DNA of 64,000 nt from the NCBI RefSeq assembly GCF_000004195.4, contig NC_030683.2:82848910-82912909 (forward strand). Reading direction: 5' to 3'. The DNA is from Xenopus tropicalis (Eukaryota > Chordata > Amphibia > Anura > Pipidae). The notes beneath the pieces were generated by a model, which was not told the DNA's origin, ran no database searches, and saw nothing but the letters and a program-made list of their open reading frames with translations. A program made the translations under genes and the position numbers. This document shows positions 23,350-33,879 of this stretch, piece after piece; the stretch's first letter is position 1; each line of letters opens with the position of its first letter.

Positions 23350-23891
23350 TACTGATGAGCGAATCTCTTCCGTTTCGCTTCGCCGAAAAATTTGCGAATC
23401 TTTCAAAAGATCCGCGAAACGGCGAAAAATTCGCGAAACTGCGAAAATGTCGTGCGACAAAAAAATTTGTCGCCCGTGGCTATTATTTTGTCGCGCGCCT
23501 GTTGTTTCATCGCCCGCGGCTATTTTTTTGTCGCCCCGGCTATTGTTTCGTCGCGCGCGGCTATTGTTTCGTCGCCCGCGGCTATTGTTTCGTCGCCCGA
23601 GGCTATTGTTTCGTCGCCCGCGGCTATTGTTTCGTCGCGCGGCTATTGTTTCATCGCCCGCGGCTATTGTTTTGTCGTGCGGCTATTGTTTCGTCGCCCG
23701 CGGCTCTTATTTTGTCGCGCGGCTATTGTTTCGTCGCCCGCGGCTATTGTTTCGTTGCGCGCTATTGTTTCGTCGCGCGGCTACTATTTTGTCGCCCGCG
23801 ACTATTCTTTTTTGATGCCGGCGACAATTTTTGGACGTGCGGCGAATTTTGCCGCGAATCCATGCCTGGCGAAACTTTTCGCCCATCACTA
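23350..23891. mobile_element. GCGAA-type hAT-like element, third insert in the LINE
   Basis: A 542-bp element running from 'tactgatgagcgaatc' to 'ttttcgcccatcacta', flanked by an 8-bp duplication with one mismatch (acgatgag at 23342-23349, acaatgag at 23892-23899). Ends are imperfect inverted repeats; the 8-bp duplication suggests hAT. The middle is a 21-bp minisatellite. The minus-strand LINE copy at 61510-62800 has the uninterrupted site. Fragments of this family are at 641-656, 11235-11553 and about 25240-25255. Confidence 0.8.
23460..23810. repeat. 21-bp CpG-rich minisatellite
   Basis: Unit 'gcggctattgtttcgtcgccc' repeated about 16 times with variants, among them shortened units that shift the frame. 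Since 21 is a multiple of 3, three overlapping plus-strand open frames of 164-197 codons arise with a 7-residue period; they are not genes. The array lies inside the element at 23350-23891. Confidence 0.9.
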
Positions 23892-23899
23892 ACAATGAG

Positions 23900-24065
23900 C
23901 ACACCAGAGGCCACCCCTTTAGATTACAGGAACGGAACTTTCATTTAAAGCAGCGTAGGTGGTTTTTCAAGAGGGGCCTGGAGGGGCCTGGATGAGTTCT
24001 TGAACAGGCATAGTATCCAAGGCTTAGTTAGAATCAAGCACAAGGCACTGTTGTATTATTACAGA
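23900..24065 (+). pseudogene. LINE RT-ORF end and 3' region
   Basis: After the third insert the LINE resumes with 'ccagaggccacccctttaga', the codons for the conserved 'R-x-H-P-x-R-L-x' tail, then 'tggatgagttcttgaacagg' near 23990. The minus-strand copy at 61510-62800 has the same words. The 3' end fades near 24065. Confidence 0.7.
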
Positions 24066-24074
24066 AGAAGGTCT

Positions 24075-24136
24075 TTCTGTAATTTGTAGCTTTCTGGATA
24101 ATGGGTTTCTGTATAATGTATTTCATACCTGTACTA
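24075..24136 (-). mobile_element. End fragment of the 'caggtatggg' TA MITE
   Basis: 'tttctggataatgggtttct' followed by 'catacctgta' matches the right terminus of the complete copy at 13731-14046. Only the end of about 60 bp is present, directly after the LINE. Confidence 0.55.
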
Positions 24137-25276
24137 CATTTATGCTGTGAAATGACTCTTTTATTTGTGAGTAGTTGTTTTTGCTAATGGGAAGAAAGTA
24201 TTTACATTTTGTTTTGTATTTTCAACCTTATGCACATTTAAATACTTTTAATATCTTTATTTATACCACAATCAGTTTGGCAATTTTATCCAAGATAGCA
24301 ATACAACAGTCTGATACAGTGTAAATATGAGCAGGCTTTTTGATGAATCAAGAAGATTGAAAAATCTGCTTGCACTGAATTGAATCAGTAAGCAGCATTG
24401 CTAGGTGTTTCATTTAGGTTAATGCAGGTTAATGCAGTAAATCGATTGCAAGCATTAAGTCCCTCTGTTTGACTTGATAGGCTGAAGTGAATAGAAAAAC
24501 TGTGTTAAGCATATCTTCACAAACATTTGGGGAGATGCACTGTCTTACCTAATGCTGACTTGCGCCAACAAGTTCACTGTCACAGCCACATTGCAGACAT
24601 TCTTGAGATGATGAGAAGATGATCTGACTACGAGACCAGTTCAAAGAAATGAACGCAACCACCATGTCATTTTCCTGTGACTTTTTGTAGTGGGGTCACA
24701 TGGGGAACTATTGCAAAAGGAAATTACATATGAACTTGTTTCTCAGTTACCACCTGGGCATGCCTGCAAATGCCTTGTTCTTAATACTCAGTATTATTAG
24801 GTTTTAAAGTACTGACCAGGTCTCTGGGTCAATATCTAAGCGTTAGCCCCCCCCCCCCAAACAGGGAAACTAGCTAAAGGGACACCAGTGCACTGTTATA
24901 TTAATGCATGAGTGTTATCATGCTTGTCCAACAGGAGGGGAAAAAATTCCAGGCTATAGTTAAGAAGAATGATGAATCTAATATATAATTCACTAACGTA
25001 GGGGGGAATATTACATTCCTCCCTTAATACTGATGAAGAGGCTTGCTTTATTGTTTCACTGCGTAAACAGAAGGAAATTTCTCCCTCTTCAAGATCTCAG
25101 TACCGTTCTCAAAGGTCAAATAAGCAAAGGTTTCCTTTGCTAATTTACTATATAAAATGATTGGATCACCATCCATTAGTGCTTACCAGCACTAGCCAAT
25201 GGCGGAACGTGGAATTTTACATCCTTGCCTGGTGAAAAAAAATTAGCTCATCACTAATTATGGTATTGATTTAAAT
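24137..25276. other. No gene seen
   Basis: A/T-rich DNA with an 11-C run at about 24847. At about 25240-25255 'agctcatcactaatt' is an end of the GCGAA-type family. No coding motif. Confidence 0.45.
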
Positions 25277-25425
25277 TTATCATCTCATCCCTTTAAAGGA
25301 GAACACTTATTGAATATACATGCTGCACGTTGGATGCGTGACTGTACACTAATCTTTGGTCCATGCATATGCTATGCGGCATTTGTATTCAATAAATGTT
25401 TTCCATTAAAGGGGTGAGATGATAA
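25277..25425. repeat. Short foldback element (hairpin arms about 48 bp)
   Basis: The left arm 25277-25325 (ttatcatctcatccctttaa...ttattgaatataca) is nearly the reverse complement of the right arm 25380-25425 (tgtattcaataaatg...aggggtgagatgataa). The loop is about 55 bp with tgcatatgctatgc words. The whole 149 bp would form a long hairpin in RNA or single-stranded DNA. A target duplication was not clear; it is probably a tiny MITE. Confidence 0.75.
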
Positions 25426-25441
25426 CCCTAGTATTGATTCT

Positions 25442-25620
25442 GAATACAGTACAACCCCAATTTTATGTTTCCAAGGGGACCACGTCAAAATGGTGTAAAT
25501 TCTAGAAAAACTGAATATCTGCAAAAGAACATAAGCAGTTTACCTATGTGAAATGGAGTAGAAAAGGGGTCAAATCAAGGAAAACAAAATCTAGGGACGT
25601 AAAATCATAATTTTAATGTA
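25442..25620. repeat. Dispersed repeat, relative of 2045-2200
   Basis: 'cagtacaaccccaattttat', 'atggtgtaaattctag' and 'ggacgtaaaatcataa' occur in the order seen at 2045-2200. Diverged; ends unknown. Confidence 0.5.
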
Positions 25621-26797
25621 AATGTATAAATGTGCCCTTGTGTTTGGTGGGGAGTGCTGATAACCTATTAGAATGTTAGTTTCCAAGGTTGATATATTTT
25701 TTTCTGTATCTTCTAGCACTCTAGCAATACATATTTAATAATTCAAGGTATTTAGACAGTTTCTAAGGTGCACAGAAAGTTCTAATTTCGTATGCAGACA
25801 GTAGCATAGAGTTGCATAACTCCTTGAGACATGCAGAAAGCCAAAAAGATTTCCCTTGACAAGGATGGTAAGTGTTAACATTCTATAGCCATATTGTCTA
25901 ACTAAAAATCTCATTTTGTGCACAGATTCTTTACACGGAAAGTGTATTTCTAAGTTCCTGAGGTATACAGATATGGAATGGGGAGCAAGGCAAGTACAGG
26001 ACTCTCTTGTGCCCAAACTAAATGTTCTAAATGTTCTAAATCTCAGCGCAAAAAGGCACAAAGGTGAGCCACACGCTTGTAGGGGCACAGGCGAGAGCAA
26101 TTATAATTCTGTGATTGTTAATACACATTTGATTGGTAGATGGACCATTTCATTTCAAGCTTAGGCAGAAATACCTTCCAAACCTTACATTTTGTAATCT
26201 AGTGAGTCAATAAAAGCTATCACTTACTTTACATTTTCCTGTTCAGCTACTAATTATGCCAAAAGAACAGCACCATTTTGAAGAAAAACACATAAAAATA
26301 TAAAAAAAAGCTAAATAGATATTAATAATAGATAAAAATAATCAAAGGGATATTTCTCGCTTTATTACACACAGCTACAAGAACAAGAAAATAACTCAAA
26401 TACATCACTCACATACCATAATTAATATATGTATATTAACATACTATAAACCAGACAGAATTTTACAAAGATTAGGGCATGTCTAACTTATTGTGGTCTT
26501 GACTAACCAAAGAACAAGCAAAAAACATTATTTAGACTGATTTATTATTCAGTATGGTGGACCCAAGAGAGAAAACTGCTATCATATAAGTGAATCCTGT
26601 TGCCACCTTTCTAAAGCCTCATTACCAGCAGGTTGTAGTGATCAGAGAGGTGCTCTTAAAACGGGGTGAAACAATGATGCAAAAAGGTGGGGCGATGGTA
26701 AAAAGGGGGAGGTGTAACAAAGCAAGGGGTGTCTTGCAGATTCTGGAATAAAATCCTTTTAATTTAAACATGAAACCGATTTTCATTTTTAACATCA
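25621..26797. other. No gene seen
   Basis: A/T-rich DNA. A 121-codon minus-strand open frame at 25735-26100 shows no family motif and overlaps a shorter plus-strand frame; it is treated as chance. Confidence 0.4.
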
Positions 26798-26900
26798 TAC
26801 CAAGGGTTGCCACCTAGCTGGTACTTTGCTGGTACTTTACCTGTCTGGTAAAAACAAGGTTTAATGCTAATAGGGAATACAGTTAAAATATAGAAAGCCA
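26798..26900. repeat. 'agggttgccacct' dispersed repeat fragment
   Basis: Begins 'aagggttgccacctagctgg' and contains tandem 'ctggtactttg'/'ctggtacttta' then 'cctgtctggtaaaaac'. Related to 15897-16075 by its opening. Short and without clear ends. Confidence 0.4.
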
Positions 26901-27012
26901 ATACTTTTTTGCAGAAAAGGTTGCAACCCAGTCTATACCTGATATAAACTGATAAAAGATTTGAGTTGTCCGTCATCTATTGCCTTCCCCACCTCTATGC
27001 CTATGGCTTAGA

Positions 27013-27425
27013 AATCTATTTATATGCGGCTACTATTTATATGTGGCTACTATTTATATGCTACTATTTATATGTGGCTACTATTTATATGCACTATTTC
27101 TATGTGGCTACTATTTATATGTTACTATTTATATGCTACTATTTATATGCTACTATTTATATGTGGCTACTATTTATATGCTACTATTTATATGCAGCTA
27201 CTATTTATATGCGGCTACTATTTATATGCAGCTACTATTTATATGCAGCTACTATTTATATGTTACTATTTATATGTTACTATTTATATGCGGCTACTAT
27301 TTATATGCGGCTACTATTTATATGTTACTATTTATATGCGGCTACTATTTATATGCGGCTACTATTTACATGTGGCTAATATTTATATGCGGCTACTATT
27401 TATATGCGGCTACTATTTATATGCG
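27013..27425. repeat. 17/14-bp A/T-rich minisatellite
   Basis: About 25 units of 'gcggctactatttatat' (17 bp) mixed with a 14-bp form lacking 'gcg' (gctactatttatat or gttactatttatat). Three consecutive 17-bp units total 51 bp, so the array passes through all three frames and stays free of stops, giving open frames of 137-183 codons that spell Y-Y-L-Y-A-A-T-I-Y-M. The array ends directly at the dispersed repeat starting 27426. Confidence 0.93.
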
Positions 27426-27577
27426 GCAAACTGGCGGCTGCATCACTCTAGGGCCAACACAGACGTTAATAAATCACACTGCAAAGTCCATATTGTGTTG
27501 CCAAAAGCTCATTAACTGTACTTTTCTATAATTACCGCCTGCCTCAAGTAGGTGTTAATTTTAGCACGGACTAATGC
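27426..27577 (+). repeat. Dispersed repeat, inverted copy of 1591-1744
   Basis: Starts 'gcaaactggcggctgcatca' and ends near 'cacggactaatgc'; the reverse complement of 1591-1744 with a few changes. It sits directly against the minisatellite, whose unit word 'gcggc' is also its first word. Confidence 0.85.
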
Positions 27578-27589
27578 GATATAGATAGG

Positions 27590-28700
27590 TAGATACATAG
27601 ACAGGTTATTGTTGACATTTCTTTTAATACTTAAAACATTTGACTCTTTTGCTCCTCTTAATTAGAGTATTCAATGTGACATTTCTTATGTCCATGTCAT
27701 GTGCTGATAATCACAAATAATTTGATCTACTAGCTCACAAAAAGTTCACATTTCTGATATGTTTATTGTTGCAAGAAACACAGTTACAATAAATACTCAT
27801 TAGCACAATACAGCAGTTTTTGCATCTAAAAATAACACCGACCAAACACTTTTGTTGTTTTGAGTTAAAACTTAGAGTATCCCCCACCCTCCCTGCACTC
27901 ACCAACTGGTCCAGCCTGATATGGTATCCCCACTTGCAGTCTCCCTGCTGTTTACACTGCAGAGCTTGTTACTTTTGCCATGCAGTAAGTCAGTCCACAT
28001 CTTTACTTCGTTTCCATGGGAACAGGAAATTTAAGCAGTTTTTCTGTCATTTTGAAACATTATTGCTGCCGAAGTCCGACATCTATTATATGCTAACGTT
28101 GGATTTCCTGATATTATTTATTTTTGAGGCATTTTTAGATTTCCTTCCGCTTTTTAATTGTAAGAAAGTTCAGAGATGTAATGTCTTTGAAAAGGGTTTG
28201 ACATGAGAAATTACCATTATACAAAAGTAGCCCTCTCTAGAACTATATCTATAGTTATATTTGTTTACTAGATAATGTGGCTTCTCACGTCCTTTTTTGC
28301 TTGCATAATAATTATGCCTATTTTATAAATGGAACATATGACTGTCTTTGACTACCTTCTGCTTACTCTTAAAGGCTAGTATAATAAATGTGTTAAGGGC
28401 CTCTGTGACTTACTAAACAATGCAAAACAGCCAGGCTCATTTGCTAAAACTGGGCAAATTTGCTGGGCAGTAACCCTTGGCAACCAATTAATCTTTTGCA
28501 GTCATTGTTTTACTTTTAGTAAGAGAACAAAGCTAATTACTGATTGCCATGGCTTACTGCCCATGGTCAGTAAATGAGCTCAGGTGTCTTTATTGGCTCA
28601 CAAAATGATGGTACCATATACCTGAAACACTATGTTGGGCAATGTTCTCTATGTATCTTAAAGAATGTTATTATGCAAACTAAAGGTGAACACAGATAAG
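27590..28700. other. No gene seen
   Basis: A/T-rich DNA. A 128-codon plus-strand frame at 27820-28206 has no recognisable domain, and its C-terminal part is simply A/T-rich hydrophobic; I do not call it. Confidence 0.4.
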
Positions 28701-28708
28701 GTATGAAC

Positions 28709-28972
28709 CAGGGCCGGAACTAGGGGTAGGCAGAAGAGGCAGCTGCCTAGGGCACAACGATTGGGGGGTGCCAGGCTGGATCCTCTCCTGCCTACCCCTA
28801 GTCATCTTCCTCTGTCATTGCCCCCGCCGCTTGTCACTAGCGGTGGAGGCAATGACCGTTCTGATCGCGCCCCCCCCCTCGCACCTCTCCCCCCCCCCTC
28901 GCTTGTGCCTTGGCGTGCATGTGCCGTTTGGGGGGGGGGGGTGGCCGACCGGGTTGCCTAGGGCCGCCCCTG
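28709..28972 (+). mobile_element. hAT-like G/C-rich MITE, copy A
   Basis: A 264-bp element 'cagggccggaactaggggta'...'gcctagggccgcccctg' with imperfect inverted ends, flanked by a perfect 8-bp duplication, gtatgaac at 28701-28708 and 28973-28980. It holds C- and G-runs (28868-28890, 28930-28941) and an internal palindrome cttgtcactagcggtggagg. A second copy is at 36339-36600. The G/C-rich open frames in it are chance. Confidence 0.9.
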
Positions 28973-28980
28973 GTATGAAC

Positions 28981-30629
28981 ACAAAGTGAAGACATCTAAA
29001 TTTAGGAATAATCTAGAATGTTTAAACAAACTCCATTCAGCTCAAGTAAAAAAAAAATCAGTGGATTTGTTTTCATACTTTTGTGGCAATAAATAATTAA
29101 AGGTATTGATGAACTATCTATTCTAGAATTATACAAATATTATACAAATATTACTTCATAAATAGTAGTACTAGGGTACTAGCTATAAAGATCTACAAAT
29201 GTGAAAATAGTCACACTCTAAATCACAGTACAATATACATTGAGTGCATTGAAGACATTCATTAAAATCATAGATAATTCCAAAGTAAAGCTAGTACTCA
29301 TAAAAAAGGATGCAAATGAACTTTTGTTAAACCAGTCAAGACAATAGCTTATTCAGAAAGAATGCTTTTTAAAAAATACATTTTATGATCTTTGTCCCAG
29401 AAGTAATAGAGAAAAAAAATGTAATCCATAAGATAGTTTTTCAAGAATGTGTAAGACAATGGAAATCAATTATAGCCCAACCTATGCTGGAATCACATGG
29501 CTGGCTAGTGTGAAATGACATTTTTGAAGAGTCAGACAAATAAAGGAATTGGTCACATGACCGCATATACTTATCTAATACTTACTTGTAGCATATAAAG
29601 AAAATCCAGCAGCAATATAAAATCCTTAATTGATAAAGAATTATATTTACCCTGTGGAGCAACACAAATCGAGCTGCACTGTTTTGGTGTTCATTTAGCT
29701 GTGGAGGGATAATAATTATATGATTTTTAATGTTCCACTATAGGGGATATAATACACTAGGAGGAAATCAGTCACTGTATTCTTTGAAATTACATTTGGT
29801 TTCTTTTTTACAAGTTAGCTATATTTTGTGTTATTGTTTTTTAGAAACATGATTGAATTTTTCTATAAATATCTTTCCTCTCAGATTGGGATAATTTGCT
29901 TACCTTCTCTGCCAGAGACTCTTAAACTGTCAGGCATTGGTGGGGGGACTCAGCCTAAAAGGCAGTTAGGTGAAAATTGTGAAGAATAGCCGTTTGCTCT
30001 CCCAAAAAACATCTGAAACCCAGCTTAAAGGTCATTTGAGTTGAATATGTATTTGCTGTTCTAGATATTCTTGAAAATGTGACTGAAGGAGTGATAGACC
30101 AATATTTTCCTAGATCTGTACTCATGCGCTAAGGGGACCTTTGGCCTTAAATGAAAATTTGATAGCAACTGCACTGCTCTTTGATATTTGCATAGATAAT
30201 GGCAGTGGTATGAATGAAAGACTGGAAGATGAAGAGGGGAAGGACCGAACAGAAAGATAAGGAATAAGAAGTAAGAAGAATGATAAAATTGTAGCATAGC
30301 ATAGCAATAGTTTTTGGCTGCCAGTGATCCCCATGTGAAAGCTGGATAGATTTAAATTAAAAATCTAGAACAAATGAATAAGGAAGACCAATTGCAAAGT
30401 TGCTAGGAATAGTCATTTCTCTAACAATATCTTAAAGGTGAACTGCCCCTTTAAAGTTTTGTAGGCAACGTTTGCCCAACTTGCATAATCCCTCACAGAA
30501 GGTGAGCGAGAGAGGAGGCTTTTATCTATTGAATCAGCAGAACTTGATTGTGTACAAGACTGCCAGTGCTATACTAATTTAATCAGATCTCCACAGCCAG
30601 GGTCACACTGTATTTTATGCTCCCTGCCA
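28981..30629. other. No gene seen
   Basis: A/T-rich unique-looking DNA without repeat ends or coding motifs. Confidence 0.4.
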
Positions 30630-30705
30630 CAGAGATGGGAGGGGGGGGTGTTGGCGGCGGGTGGGCCAAGCCGACTAGGGTGCCTAGGGCACACCAGTAC
30701 TCCTA
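30630..30705. repeat. Possible fragment of the 28709-type MITE
   Basis: G-run followed by 'gggccaagccgactagggtg' and 'cctagggcacacc' resembles the right end of copy B (cctagggtgcccgatcagcttggccc at 36569-36594) with pieces in a different order. Too short for a firm call. Confidence 0.3.
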
Positions 30706-30709
30706 GTTG

Positions 30710-30915
30710 TATGCTTTTATACAGGTCATGGAACTCTGAATGACTTCTAATACCTCATATTTTACAAAAAGGGGTACATTATTTATGTTATTTATTATAA
30801 CACACATGTTTCAGTGAGTCATGTGACAGAAATGACATTGCCATGCACCGATTATAACCAATGACATCACTAAGCTCTATTTATAAGGATTTAATTTGCA
30901 GGATATTCATGGCTT
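30710..30915 (+). repeat. Dispersed repeat shared with 15590-15780
   Basis: Same orientation and word order as 15590-15780: 'cttttatacagg', 'gtgagtcatgtgacagaaat', 'atgacatcactaagc', 'atttataaggat', then 'ttgcaggata'. Class unknown. Confidence 0.7.
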
Positions 30916-31987
30916 TTGTGTTTTATATATCTTGCTAAATACCACATACCATATCTCTATACTAGTGATCTTCAAACTGTGTGATCTAACATACATCTTT
31001 GTATTTTAACGGGATTTTGGACTTTGTATTTCAGTTTTAGTTCAACATATTGCAGGCTAGAAATTGTACTATACAAAACTTAAAAAGTGATTCCTGATGA
31101 TTTTTAAATAGATGATTAGGCAAATAGTCATTGTAACTGAGGAATATTGAGCATCTTGCCTACAGGACTTACAATTGTATTTGTGGCACCTTTTTTGTGG
31201 CACAAGCAACCCAAAAGCCAGACTATTTGCATTCCAGTCTCTGTGTTGCTTTGTCCCCACATCCCCTGTCTCTGAGGATGCTTACAAATGGATCCTGTGA
31301 GAATCTGACTCTGCAATATCCACCTGTGGACTGAGAGAAGTGAACAATGCACAGCTCATCTGATCATGCAAAATACATGAAAAAGAGCAGCTGCTTTGAA
31401 GTCAGAAACTATCTCCATTTAATCAGAAAAGAAACAACTTTTCAAAAGATATTTCCTTTCTCTCCCCCCTTCTCCCTCTCTCGTTCTTTACCTTGAGCCT
31501 GCTGCCTCCTCCTGCGGATAACACAATGAATAAAACATGGATATCCCAATTAAATCTTGATTTAATTTCATTTCTTTGTGAGTCTGATGATATGCAGAGC
31601 TCTTGCACAAACCAGCATCCTTTTGTTATATCAGAGGCAGGAACTGCTAGAGGCTTGGTGCCAGAAAGAGGGTGACCCTAACATGAGAATAAGAGCTAAA
31701 CCTGATTAAAAGAAGAAAGAAAACGTCTTCAAAGCAAAATAGGAGGTTTATTGTGTAACTAATGTTTATGTAAGATGGGTCGTAATTAAATATTGAGTAA
31801 AACTGACCCAGTGGCAAAAAAGAACCCATTGCAGGGGATTCCCAAGCCATGTCATCTCACAGGCTTTACTGTTTATAGAATGATAAATAAAATGGGTCAA
31901 CTGAGAAAATATGGACAGAGACACAATAGATCAAAATATGAAAATCAAATATTTTCAGTAGATAAATGGAAGTCACTAAGATTAGAC
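30916..31987. other. No gene seen
   Basis: A/T-rich DNA with a pyrimidine-rich stretch at 31450-31500. A 'gatttaatttcatttctttg' segment at about 31559 has homeobox-like A/T words but no stronger evidence for regulatory function. Confidence 0.4.
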
Positions 31988-31990
31988 TTA

Positions 31991-32379
31991 AGGGCAGATT
32001 CATCAAAGTACAAGTTCGAATCCCGAAATGGGTAAAATTCAGATTAGATAAAATAATTTCTGATGATCGGAAATGTCACGAATATGCTTATGAAAAAATC
32101 GTAAAAGTCACGATAATATGGTATTGGTGATCCGAAAGTCACTAAATTTTTGGAAGCCTCCCATAGGACTCAACGGCACTCTGCAGCTCCAACCTGGCCC
32201 AAGAAAAGTCACTATAATTAAGCTTTAATGAATCCGAAACTTTCGTACTAATACTTTTTTGTTGCTAAAATTGTCGCAAAGTACGAAAAAGTAGCGCAAA
32301 TTAACACACAGTATGAAAACTTCGAAGAAATACAAATTTTTTGTATTCGGAAACAATTGTATTTTGATAAATGTGCCCC
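31991..32379. mobile_element. Harbinger-like MITE, diverged copy
   Basis: A 389-bp element with ends 'agggcagattcatcaaagta' and the complement of 'gataaatgtgcccc', flanked by TTA at 31988-31990 and 32380-32382. The central 'gcctcccataggactcaa...ctgcagctccaacctggccc' block matches 17460-17530. More diverged at the ends than the 17250-17731 copy. Non-coding. Confidence 0.78.
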
Positions 32380-32382
32380 TTA

Positions 32383-33439
32383 GTGTATTGTAGATGTAGA
32401 TTAGACGTAGCATAGGCCTAGTGTAAACATAGACCTTAACCCTTATGGGGGTTGCTTATTGTGTCTGAATAATGTTATATAAGGTATGTTGTAGCACTAC
32501 ACAAGTATAAAGATAATGTATGGATTTAAATCTACCCAGTTGTTATAGAACCATAATAGTTAACAATACATTCACTGAGTGCTAATAGATTTAGCCTAAT
32601 TTGCTATTTTACCTCTGTTCTTATCTGAGAAGGCAGAAAATATACAACTCCAAGTTTGTTATCACAAATACAAATAATATAGCAGGTCAAAAAGAACAGC
32701 CACATCGATGGAGAAATGTTATGGAGGCACAAGGCATTAACGATAAAAGGGAAAAGGCCTCATTACCTCACTATGCTGACACTGAGGTCTAAAATATACT
32801 GTAAACAACATGATGTCAGTTGAAGCTCTAACAATTACAGCCTTAACAGAATAAAGCCTTAACAGAATTGTTTAGTTCCTCTCCAAAAATTCAACACACA
32901 TTTATAAAAGTTAAAATATCTTTACATCTAAGAATAGCAAAAGTACAGCAACAAGAAAATTGTACAGGATGAATGTCCTGGTATGGGCTAGCTTTTATGC
33001 AATAGGATCTCTTGTGATGTTTCTCCAGCCTATTGGGTGTTTGCCTCACAGCAAAGCCAGACATGACAGTTACAGAAGCCACAGATAGATGCCAACACAG
33101 GTAAGTAAAAGGGCAGAGGGGAGAAAGGTTTTACACATTCCTGTGCCAGGATGCCTCACTTTGTTAGTATTGCATAAACATCGTTGACAAAGAGGAAGAC
33201 TAAGGCTCTGCCAAAGAATATGTTCAGTGGACTGAGAAAAGTAAAATATTTTCATATTTTTAAGTGCACCTTCATTGCCATGCAAATATCTGTTCAGCTG
33301 TACAAGATCACAGATATTTCCCTTTCACTTGCAAAAACAAATTAAAATAGAACATCAGTGCTTTGAAGATCAAGATGCCATTGAAGTTGTGAAATAAAAA
33401 ATGTAGGAACATGCCTCTATGATAGGATAGATATAAATC
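32383..33439. other. No gene seen
   Basis: A/T-rich DNA with no feature I can support. Confidence 0.4.
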
Positions 33440-33730
33440 TTAAAGCACCACTAAAGCCCAAAAATGAAACATTTCCAATTAGTAGTACAAAGTAGTAGTA
33501 GTACTGTTGCTGCTCAAAATGTGTGGGGGCCATTAACTAACCGTCAGATTTCTTTGTTTCCGATTTTGACTTTTAGTGCAAAAATTAACAGAAAAAAAAA
33601 AGTTGCTACTTTTCTGAGATTACTATGCGTTAAAACGGCTAAAGATCCAAATCTGACAATTTGCCAGCTACAATTTGCCGAGATCATGTAGAAGTCAATG
33701 GAAGATGTCCCTTCTCTGTAGTATCCATCT
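33440..33730. repeat. Probable MITE remnant
   Basis: 'aaagcaccactaaagcccaa' at the left and 'catgtagaagtcaatggaag' at the right bracket a stretch with 'gtgcaaaaattaacag', 'tgcgttaaaacgg' and 'atttgccgagatc' words like those of other short DNA elements in the window. No target duplication was found. Confidence 0.3.
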
Positions 33731-33879
33731 TTTGTTTCAAAGCTTTAGAGGTTTCAGATTTTGAAGTTGAAAAATTATACATTGTTTAATTGGTTTCATC
33801 AAATAAAATCACTATATTGCACCATCACTTGTTATTAAATTGGTGCACATTAATGTAATAACAGAAATAACTAGAAAGG

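Larger units (their letters stand above)
19420..24065 (+). mobile_element. CR1/L2-like LINE, dead, carrying three nested insertions
   Basis: Plus-strand pieces of one LINE occur in order: endonuclease C-terminus and linker (19450-20160), RT palm part 1 (20400-20759), RT part 2 and thumb (22545-23349), and a C-terminal/3' part (23900-24065). The body is split by a T2-like MITE (20760-21542), a hAT-like element (21559-22544) and a GCGAA hAT-like element (23350-23891). The 16 bp at 21543-21558 between the first two inserts are LINE sequence. Another LINE copy on the minus strand at 61510-62800 supplies matching uninterrupted sequence at both breakpoints. The 5' limit is approximate. Confidence 0.85.

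Noticed and set aside
23321..23948. Three overlapping plus-strand open frames of 164-197 codons
   Set aside because: Produced by the 21-bp minisatellite, whose period is a multiple of three; the peptides are seven-residue repeats.
26966..27531. Hydrophobic membrane-protein-like frames in all three phases
   Set aside because: Artefact of the 17/14-bp array; identical peptide in every frame.
27820..28206. 128-codon plus-strand frame
   Set aside because: No motif; composition is ordinary A/T-rich noncoding DNA.
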